Part shown: piece by piece, positions 8,290 to 13,167 of the stretch
Numbering within the stretch: the stretch's first letter is position 1
Layout of the letters: each line of letters starts with the position of its first letter
Source of the DNA: Methanobacteriota archaeon
Lineage (GTDB): Archaea; Halobacteriota; Bog-38; Methanoflorentales; Methanoflorentaceae
Length of the DNA: 13,167 nucleotides
Direction of reading: 5' to 3'
NCBI GenBank assembly: GCA_003170935.1
Contig: PMYA01000004.1
Location: forward strand, 1-13,167
The notes under the pieces: model-generated
Told to the model about the DNA's origin: nothing
Database searches by the model: none
Seen by the model: only the letters and a program-made list of their open reading frames with translations
Program-made: the position numbers and the translations under genes

Positions 8290-8492
8290 TGAAGAACAAA
8301 TTCAACATCATCGAACCCCAGAAGATTGAAGTGGAATTCGGGCTTACGAAAAAGCCGGGCGAGCTTAGAGGCCAACTATCGGATCACGATGATATGGGAA
8401 AAATTGTAGGTGAGCTAAATGAGCACGTGGAACGACAAAGGGATGAGTCTGAGCAGCTTAGGGCGCGACGAAGAAGCCATCGACTGTTATAA
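8289..8492 (+). CDS. Small coupled ORF, possibly real or part of a frameshifted N-terminus
   Basis: Its ATG overlaps the stop of the previous gene by one base (TAATG), a classic arrangement for translational coupling; no ribosome site of its own is seen. The 67-residue product is highly charged. The first 43 or so residues are unique sequence. The rest (EHVERQ to the end) is only an alternate-frame reading of the first TPR unit of the next gene, which it overlaps by 74 bases. Two readings are possible: a small real protein, or the original N-terminal extension of the TPR protein now separated by a frame change near 8418. No domain is recognisable. Confidence 0.4.
   Translation: MKNKFNIIEPQKIEVEFGLTKKPGELRGQLSDHDDMGKIVGELNEHVERQRDESEQLRARRRSHRLL
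8408..8413 (+). promoter_or_regulatory. Ribosome binding site of the TPR-repeat gene
   Basis: GGTGAG/AGGTGA lies five to six bases before ATG 8419, and an in-frame TAA sits directly before that ATG. Together they fix the start of the TPR protein here rather than further upstream, despite the overlap with the preceding small ORF. Confidence 0.6.
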
Positions 8493-10041
8493 TAAAGCTC
8501 TTGCGATCGATCCGGGCGACGTGGATGCGTGGAACAACAAAGGAGTTAGCCTTAGCAACTTGAGACGCTCAGAAGAAGCTATCGGCTGTTATGATAAGGC
8601 CCTCGCAATTAATGCGGACCAGGCGGGTGTGTGGCATAACAAGGGCATTAGCCTTGACCACTTAGGGCGCGACGAAGAAGCTATCGACTGTTATAATAAA
8701 GCTCTTGCGATCGATCCGCGCCTCGCGAGTGCGTGGTATAATAAGGGCGTTAGCCTTGACCACTTAGGACGCTCAGAAGAAGCCGTCGACTGCTTCGACA
8801 GAGGGCTTACAATCGATCCGGGCGACGTGGATGCGTGGAACAACAAAGGAGTTAGCCTTGGCCGCTTAGGGCGCTTCGAAGAGGCTATAAACTGTTATGA
8901 CAAGGTCGTTGTAATTACTCTTGACAACGCGAATGGCTGGTATAACAAGGGAAATTGTCTGAGCAGCTTAGGGCGCGATGAAGAAGCTATCGGCTGTTAT
9001 GATAAGGCTCTTGCGATCGATCCGCGCCTCGCGAGTGCGTGGTACACTAAGGGCAGGATTCTTGACCACTTAGGACGCTCAGAAGAAGCCGTCGACTGCT
9101 TTGACAGAGCCCTCAAAATCGATCCGGACTATGTGGATGCGTGGAAATACAAGGGAATTAGCCTTGGCGACTTACAATGCTACGAAAAAGCCGTGCACTG
9201 TTACGACAAGGCCCTCACTATCGATCCAAGCGATGTGGCTTCGTGGGACAACAAGGGAGTTAATCTTAGTAACTTAGGACGCTACGAAGAAGCGATTGAT
9301 TGTTTCGATAAGGCCCTCGCTATCGATCCGAGCAATGTTGCTGCGTGGAACTACAAGGGAGCTAGCCTTAACTATTTAGGACGCTACGAAGAAGCTTTAG
9401 GCTTTTATGACAGAGCCCTCAAAATCGATCCAGGCGATGCTGGTACATGGAACAACAAAGGGGCTAGCCTTAACTATTTAGGACGCTACGAAGAAGCCAT
9501 CGAGTGTTCCGACAAGGCCCTCGCAGTCGATCTGGGCTTCGCAAATGCGTGGTACAACAAGGGAGCTAGCCTTAACTATTTAGGACGCTACGAAGAAGCC
9601 GTCGAGTGTTTTGACAGAGCCTCGACAATCGATCCGGACTATGTGGATACGTGGAACTACAAGGGAATTAGCCTTGGCAACTTAGGGCGCTATGAAGAAG
9701 CTTTAGGATGTTACGACAAGGCCCTCGCAGTCGATCTAAGCAATGTGACTGCGCTGGACAACAAGGGAGCTAGCCTTAGCAACTTAGGACGCTACGAAGA
9801 AGCCGTCGACTGTTTCGATAAGGCCCTCGCGATTACTTCCGGGGACGCGAGTGTGTGGAATTACAAGGGAGCTAGCCTTGGCAACTTAGGACGCTACGAA
9901 GAAGCCGTCGAGTGTTTTGACAGAGCCCTCAAAATCGATCCGGACTATGTGGATGCGTGGAACTACAAGGGACTAAGCCTACAGAAACTTGGTCGTCTTA
10001 AGGAAGCTAAGAATTGTTTTGAGAAGGCAGGCGCCTCATAG
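8419..10041 (+). CDS. Protein of sixteen tandem TPR units
   Basis: All 540 residues are accounted for by three leading residues, fifteen TPR units of exactly 34 residues and a sixteenth partial unit of 27. The consensus is WNNKGxSLxxLGRYEEA followed by xxCYDKALAIDPxxxxA, the canonical TPR helix pair. There is no insertion, signal peptide, membrane segment or catalytic domain, so it is a pure superhelical protein-binding scaffold, probably cytoplasmic. Most units keep tryptophan at position 1 and a cysteine in helix B, giving an unusually cysteine-rich TPR. The last unit has a changed, more polar sequence typical of a capping helix. A good ribosome site supports the start. It is the fourth ORF of a same-strand run begun by the CHAT gene, suggesting it presents or senses a partner for that cassette; similar proteins are common in Methanosarcinales and can also stand alone. 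Confidence 0.88.
   Translation: MSTWNDKGMSLSSLGRDEEAIDCYNKALAIDPGDVDAWNNKGVSLSNLRRSEEAIGCYDKALAINADQAGVWHNKGISLDHLGRDEEAIDCYNKALAIDPRLASAWYNKGVSLDHLGRSEEAVDCFDRGLTIDPGDVDAWNNKGVSLGRLGRFEEAINCYDKVVVITLDNANGWYNKGNCLSSLGRDEEAIGCYDKALAIDPRLASAWYTKGRILDHLGRSEEAVDCFDRALKIDPDYVDAWKYKGISLGDLQCYEKAVHCYDKALTIDPSDVASWDNKGVNLSNLGRYEEAIDCFDKALAIDPSNVAAWNYKGASLNYLGRYEEALGFYDRALKIDPGDAGTWNNKGASLNYLGRYEEAIECSDKALAVDLGFANAWYNKGASLNYLGRYEEAVECFDRASTIDPDYVDTWNYKGISLGNLGRYEEALGCYDKALAVDLSNVTALDNKGASLSNLGRYEEAVDCFDKALAITSGDASVWNYKGASLGNLGRYEEAVECFDRALKIDPDYVDAWNYKGLSLQKLGRLKEAKNCFEKAGAS
8428..10038 (+). repeat. 102-base tandem repeat with 306-base and 510-base higher order
   Basis: The DNA of the TPR gene repeats every 102 bases without length change. 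Longer-range copies stand out: the sequence from 8707 recurs from 9013 (306 bases, three units) with IDPRLASAWY, that from 8515 recurs from 8821 (again 306), and GAGCAGCTTAGGGCGCGA at 8451 recurs at 8961 (510 bases, five units). In the protein, units 12 and 15 also match at a three-unit distance. Many stretches are alike at synonymous sites, which indicates recent expansion or recombination. Confidence 0.9.
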
Positions 10042-10133
10042 TCATAACCTAGGCATTGTTGTTAAGACGTACGATTGGTTCTGCATTAACGTCGGTATGT
10101 ACTTACGGTCATGCCGACTCGACTTATTGTCTA

Positions 10134-10139
10134 TTTTTT
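10134..10139 (+). terminator. T-run terminator of the CHAT/TPR cassette
   Basis: A T-rich tract, TTATTGTCTATTTTTTC, ends in six T residues about 95 bases after the TPR stop codon. It fits an archaeal T-tract terminator and would close the transcript of the CHAT cassette. Confidence 0.4.
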
Positions 10140-10143
10140 CTGA

Positions 10144-10160
10144 AAATGTTCTGAACATTT
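10144..10160. promoter_or_regulatory. 17-base perfect odd palindrome, operator-like
   Basis: AAATGTTC-T-GAACATTT is a perfect inverted repeat with eight-base arms around one central base. The single-base centre is typical of a site for a dimeric DNA-binding protein rather than an RNA hairpin, although as RNA it could form a seven-pair stem. It lies just after the presumed terminator of the TPR gene. No gene start follows closely enough to assign it. Confidence 0.45.
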
Positions 10161-10216
10161 CGCGGACTAGACCTTAATGACTAAATCGATCAAACGTGCA
10201 CCGTGGAGCCCTCGCG

Positions 10217-10246
10217 TTCCTAGTGGTTGTCTCACCCGCTAGGGAA
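10217..10246. other. Imperfect inverted repeat / hairpin
   Basis: TTCCTAGTGG (10217-10226) pairs with CCGCTAGGGAA (10236-10246) through ten base pairs, with one bulged G and one G-U pair, around a nine-base loop. No T-run follows on either strand, so it is not a standard terminator. Function unknown. Confidence 0.4.
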
Positions 10247-10432
10247 GCGGCAGAAAAAGTGCGACTTAATCTAAAGATGCCAAAATGAACGCCAAATAGC
10301 CCTTCTTTACACGGTGAAGTTGGATGATAAATGATGACGGCTCGAGTGTAGTTGCAGATACTTTCGAAGGATGTAAGTAGTAAGTTGTATTGGAAGGCTA
10401 TTATGGAGCAGCAACGATCAGTATCAGCCACA

Positions 10433-10439
10433 TATATAA
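10433..10439 (+). promoter_or_regulatory. TATA-like box in the intergenic region
   Basis: TATATAA within CACATATATAAG is a strong match to an archaeal TATA box. Transcription would start near 10462, two bases before the G-rich GAGTGGGG and 14 before an ATG at 10476. Confidence 0.35.
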
Positions 10440-10475
10440 GTGCTGTAAAGGTCTCACGAGGCCGAGTGGGGAACC

Positions 10476-10556
10476 ATGTTTACCCAACGCTGCGACTGCC
10501 GGAATCACTTGGCCAACTACGTCAAATGCTTCCATGTGTTACCCCAATTTGTTTAA
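10476..10556 (+). CDS. Possible 26-residue cysteine-rich small protein
   Basis: A very short ORF that has all expected signals at reasonable spacing: TATATAA at 10433-10439, a G-rich ribosome site GAGTGGGG at 10464-10471, then the ATG. The product carries C6, C8, H11, C18 and H20, which could bind a metal. Its end overlaps the 3' end of nurA on the other strand by 18 bases. ORFs this short occur often by chance, so this is a weak call based on the signals rather than on any known family. Confidence 0.22.
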   Translation: MFTQRCDCRNHLANYVKCFHVLPQFV

Positions 10557-11651
10557 AAGACCGTGGGCGTCCACAGCCTTCGCATGTCTATAAAATTTCT
10601 CCCAATTTCCCATCGCTGCCATTTGCGAGCGAAGTATCGTAAAATAATGCTCACGATCAGCACTTGTAACCCGCGCAAAGCGGTCGGCATCGATGAGCCC
10701 ATATGGATATCCAGGGAACGTGAAATCCGTCGAATTTCGCACGAGCTGTGTGAGTACCTCATTAAGTTCACGTTCGTCGAGTGACAGAAATTGATCTCTT
10801 TGGATCTCTAATCGAAATATTCGCTCTGAAATCGCGTTGAGCTTAACGCCGAGAATGAAAACGAAGTGATCTTTGCTTGTACCGTCCGCTATGGGATAGT
10901 ACCATTCTGAGGTGATACCCTTTTCAGCTGCGAGCTTATCAAGTGCCCCGAGAAGGGAGTAGCCCGTGTCAGTGAAAAGCGCGCTTGTCTTAGAAAGTCC
11001 TGCGAGAATGACACCTTTTTCCTGAGCTACTTGGCTGAGCTCGTCCAAATAAGCATACTCATTTGGAAACGCCGTTTGAAGGGTGCCGTCAAGTAACAGT
11101 AAGTCGCCAGGTGCAAGCTCATTTTCAACGACGCTCTTTGCAAGCACGAGCTCCGAGAATCGTCGTGAGATAGAGCCGACCCTGTAAATGTCCGCGCGTT
11201 GGTTACCGACGGTGATTGAACGATCCATCGAGCTAAAAGAAAGGTCACGTTCGCGCGGGAGACTGACCCCTTCGCTAGAAAGTGGGAAAAGCTCAGTGCT
11301 GTACTGAATCTCTCCTCTTTCGAAGTCAGAATATGTCGCCGCGAAGAACTCGGTCCGTTTAGGGATTGACCGTTCAGGTATCCTTCTATTTCCGCTCCAC
11401 ATTCCAAAATAGACACGGTTCAGTTGGACTGAAAAGTTGGGGGCTCCGAAGACTTCTTGATTGCCGCCATCAACGAACGCGGTTTTCCTGTCAGAATCGA
11501 CGTGTTGGACTATCTTGAATCCATCAGTCGTCAGCGGGAAAGGCCTTACGCCTCGCTCAGGAAAAAACGGGTTGCCTATGCGCTCATCGTTGAGGTGGGA
11601 ATCCAAGCGTTTAATAAGCTCGTTGGCAATTTGTGAAGTTTCCTTCTTCAT
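10539..11651 (-). CDS. nurA: NurA 5'-3' exonuclease, DNA end resection
   Basis: A NurA-family nuclease of 370 residues. In archaea NurA works with the HerA translocase, Mre11 and Rad50 to resect double-strand breaks. The N-terminal metal motif is TAFVDGGNQ (D61) and the second is LLLDGTLQ (D188). Further family signatures are AGLSKTSAL, YPIAD with KDHFVFILGVKLN, and the C-terminal FPGYPYGLIDADRFAR. Length is normal and the catalytic acids are present. A TTG 24 bases upstream is also in frame, but ATG 11651 has a short AGGTC ribosome site just before it and a TATA-like TTTTTACA at 11684-11691 at suitable distance, so I take the ATG. herA, usually next to nurA, is absent from the window. The gene converges on the TPR gene and shares no operon with it. 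Confidence 0.88.
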   Translation of the reverse strand: MKKETSQIANELIKRLDSHLNDERIGNPFFPERGVRPFPLTTDGFKIVQHVDSDRKTAFVDGGNQEVFGAPNFSVQLNRVYFGMWSGNRRIPERSIPKRTEFFAATYSDFERGEIQYSTELFPLSSEGVSLPRERDLSFSSMDRSITVGNQRADIYRVGSISRRFSELVLAKSVVENELAPGDLLLLDGTLQTAFPNEYAYLDELSQVAQEKGVILAGLSKTSALFTDTGYSLLGALDKLAAEKGITSEWYYPIADGTSKDHFVFILGVKLNAISERIFRLEIQRDQFLSLDERELNEVLTQLVRNSTDFTFPGYPYGLIDADRFARVTSADREHYFTILRSQMAAMGNWEKFYRHAKAVDAHGLLNKLG

Positions 11652-12097
11652 TTTAAGACCTGACGGAGACGACAACGCGTTATGAGTGTAAAAATTGACA
11701 ACAGGACTTAGTCTTACTATTACTTGCTATTGTCGAGTTTGTAGTGCAGATTCGGCATATGTGCGCGAATCTTGTCATAACTTCCAATTTATGTGTCAGT
11801 CGCCGGGAATAATATATGCCCCCTAGATGCACCCCGAAAGTGTTTAGCTGTTAAGCTGACGCTTTGTTAAAAGTATTGCAGCTTTGTCGACCTCTGCGAC
11901 TGTTTGCGCTTTCAAGTCGCTGGGACCAGCTCCACCACGTAACCCGGACGTTGGTGCTTGGATGCATGTTCTCCGTGGTGATACTTACACAAACGACCGG
12001 AATTGGCATGCCGCGTTACACGTTAAGGTGCTTCAAGCTCAACGTTGCCCGATACGTGGAAACCATTCGCCAACCCTTTTAATCTCACCGCCTATGC
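11652..12097. other. Intergenic region upstream of nurA, no gene seen
   Basis: About 450 bases between the two - strand genes. The nurA side holds the TATA-like TTTTTACA (- strand, 11684-11691), and an AATATAT lies at 11811-11817, readable as a TATA box in either direction. ORFs on the + strand here have TTG-type starts, no ribosome site, and run on into sequence antisense to the nuclease gene, so I do not call them. No terminator hairpin is evident downstream of the nuclease gene. Confidence 0.45.
11684..11691 (-). promoter_or_regulatory. Candidate TATA box of nurA
   Basis: Read on the - strand this is TTTTTACA. A transcript starting about 26 bases downstream, near 11662, would leave a leader of about ten bases before ATG 11651, just enough to contain the AGGTC ribosome site. 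It would exclude the upstream TTG as the start. Confidence 0.35.
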
Positions 12098-12775
12098 TTA
12101 CGATGCAGAACCTACGCTCCACAGACCGAGATGCGCTTGCTGCGCCTGTAACTGAGCATCGTAAAACAGCCCCTCGCACGATATGTCAGGTTTATACGGC
12201 GTTGCCTTCGCGTACCCCTCTCGAACGAGTTCGTAGTTCACAAGCACGTTGCCCACAAACACGAAGCGAAGCAACCGCCCGAACTGGTCAGTTTCAGAGA
12301 CGTCTTTGACCAGTGTAACCGTTTTGCCGGCGACCAGCTCCTTGTCCCGTGCGGTGGCTTCAGGACCAAGCCGTTCTTTCTTCGTCGTATCCTCAGGGGC
12401 GTTTATACCGATGTACCGCACTTTGTAATCCACGCCGTTAATGAGAACGTGGATCGTATCCCCATCAATGACCTTCGTCACCACCCCGACTGATGTGCGA
12501 TCGGTCGTTTCGTGGATGCACGGGAAGCTCGTTCCAACGGTGAGCGGGGCAGACGGCGTGGTCGTGCTCCGAGGAGCTGCCGTCGGTGTGGCTAAAGGTT
12601 GTGTGTTTGTGGCGGCTCCGTTTGAGTCACTCGCAACGGAAGCCGTTGGAAGCTCCGACGGTGCGTTTGTAGGCTGAATCGCGTTGTTCACGACTTTCTG
12701 ATCGCTGCATCCGCAGACAGATATAATGAGCGCTAATGCAAGTATCGCGTAAAAAGCGGGCCTGATGCCCTTCAT
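12098..12775 (-). CDS. Lipid-anchored staphylococcal nuclease-like protein
   Basis: A 225-residue secreted nuclease (thermonuclease/SNase family), which cuts DNA and RNA with calcium. The N-terminus has a short basic stretch and a hydrophobic segment, ending in VCGC, a lipobox-like site that would place a lipid on C23. A Ser/Thr/Pro/Ala-rich linker follows (about 24-85), then the SNase domain (about 95-222). Active-site residues R120 in KVRYIG, E128 in NAPE and R167 in GRLL correspond to R35, E43 and R87 of the staphylococcal enzyme. Of the metal ligands, D106 in IDGDT is kept, while the second is N125 instead of Asp. C86 and C200 could form a disulfide outside the cell. A TTG seven codons upstream is in frame, but ATG 12775 lies 28 bases from the TATA box and starts with a proper signal sequence. 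Likely job is nucleic-acid scavenging at the cell surface. Confidence 0.87.
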   Translation of the reverse strand: MKGIRPAFYAILALALIISVCGCSDQKVVNNAIQPTNAPSELPTASVASDSNGAATNTQPLATPTAAPRSTTTPSAPLTVGTSFPCIHETTDRTSVGVVTKVIDGDTIHVLINGVDYKVRYIGINAPEDTTKKERLGPEATARDKELVAGKTVTLVKDVSETDQFGRLLRFVFVGNVLVNYELVREGYAKATPYKPDISCEGLFYDAQLQAQQAHLGLWSVGSAS

Positions 12776-13167
12776 AAGTAGAAAGAGAACGGTCAATGGC
12801 TTATAACGTTTTCCTTAACAGCGACACCGTTGCTAGAGCCGGTTACGTCAACGCGCGGTCCGAAGCCGCCCTGCGCGCAGGCTGCAAATCGGAAGTTCTG
12901 CGCGAATGAAATTCGCGGTGGGGCAAATCAATCGCTTAAAAACATTCACCCGTGGTGTACTGCGCCGTCAAAGAGCGGCAACACGTGTCGCAAGAATGCC
13001 GCCCCTTACGCTCGTGTTAATCGTTTTTTATAGCATTTCTTCCGGAACTCATAAACGATAATTGCATCCACAAGAAAGCCCGACTTATTATTATCAGACG
13101 CCGTCACGTCATGCAACCTTGCATCACTGCAACTGGCAGCCGCTAATTGCCGGTAGCTGCCTATTTC
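12776..13167. other. Upstream region of the nuclease gene, no gene seen
   Basis: About 390 bases to the window end without a convincing gene. It holds the TATA box of the nuclease gene, a palindrome CGCGAAT-GAA-ATTCGCG (12901-12917), the eight-base palindrome ACACGTGT (12981-12988), a second strong TATA-like CTATAAAAAA on the - strand (13024-13033) with no gene start in range, ATGCAA-CC-TTGCAT (13111-13124), and GGCAGC/GCTGCC (13135-13140, 13156-13161). The one + strand ORF drawn here starts at TTG without a ribosome site. Confidence 0.45.
12801..12806 (-). promoter_or_regulatory. TATA box of the SNase-like gene (leaderless start)
   Basis: TTATAA, in the - strand context GTTATAAGC, is centred 28 bases upstream of ATG 12775, and no Shine-Dalgarno site lies between. 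This matches a leaderless or nearly leaderless archaeal promoter and decides between the ATG and the upstream TTG, which would lie before the transcript start. Confidence 0.55.

Larger units (their letters stand above)
10042..10538. other. Gene-poor region between the convergent TPR and nurA genes
   Basis: About 500 bases with no convincing large gene. It holds a T-rich tract ending in six T residues (10134-10139), a 17-base perfect odd palindrome (10144-10160), an imperfect ten-pair hairpin (10217-10246), and a strong TATA-like TATATAA (10433-10439) with a possible 26-residue ORF downstream. Longer ORFs that can be drawn here lack ribosome sites and look like chance. Confidence 0.5.

Noticed and set aside
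10174..10431. 85-residue - strand ORF between the TPR and nurA genes
   Set aside because: GTG start with no ribosome site; composition typical of chance ORFs, and it spans the hairpin at 10217-10246.
10352..10642. Overlapping + strand ORFs of 96 and 67 residues antisense to the end of nurA
   Set aside because: No ribosome sites, they overlap each other in different frames, and nurA is well supported there.
11884..12309. 141-residue + strand ORF partly antisense to the SNase gene
   Set aside because: TTG start without ribosome site, low-complexity Arg/Thr/Pro composition in the antisense part, and a well-supported gene on the other strand.
12830..13033. 67-residue + strand ORF near the right end
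   Set aside because: TTG start, no ribosome site or TATA box, composition like random translation.
1..13167. CRISPR array, tRNA, rRNA or insertion sequence
   Set aside because: No regularly spaced repeats with unique spacers (the 102-base repeats are coding TPR units), no tRNA cloverleaf or rRNA sequence, no transposase ORF or long terminal inverted repeats.

Overview
The window reads as archaeal DNA, most likely from a methanogen-type or related euryarchaeon (Methanomicrobia-like). The pointers are a Csa3-type CARF regulator, a NurA nuclease, a lipoprotein-type secreted nuclease, a long Methanosarcinales-style TPR protein, and promoters made of a TATA box about 25-28 bases upstream of a start codon with no Shine-Dalgarno site. 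UvrD-type helicases are common in Methanomicrobia and haloarchaea and rare in Crenarchaeota. No rRNA, tRNA or other marker is present, so the lineage stays an inference.

Left part (1-3759, + strand): a csa3-like regulator (CARF sensor plus winged helix) is followed by a roughly 1,015-residue UvrD-family helicase fused to a RecB/AddB-like nuclease with an iron-sulfur cysteine set. The helicase gene appears to have its own leaderless promoter. No cas gene or CRISPR array lies in the window. A 466-base intergenic region with hairpins and T-runs follows (3760-4225).

Middle part (4226-10041, + strand): a compact cassette, probably one operon. It holds a 1,094-residue TPR-CHAT protease with an intact His-Cys dyad, a 250-residue protein of unknown family, a short ORF starting on the stop codon of the previous gene (TAATG), and a 540-residue protein made of sixteen TPR units with no gap or insertion. 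The CHAT protease next to an unknown protein and a repeat scaffold resembles protease-effector modules of prokaryotic immunity. This cassette is the best candidate here for an undescribed system, but its function is inferred from architecture only.

Right part (10042-13167): a gene-poor stretch with a T-run, a 17-base perfect odd palindrome and a second hairpin. It is followed, on the - strand, by nurA without a herA neighbour, and a lipid-anchored staphylococcal-nuclease-like protein. The last 370 bases hold the promoter of the latter and several short inverted repeats but no convincing gene.

Taken together, the window has three different nucleases (helicase-linked, NurA, SNase), one CARF regulator and one caspase-like protease cassette. 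It looks like an accessory region mixing DNA repair and defence rather than core metabolism.
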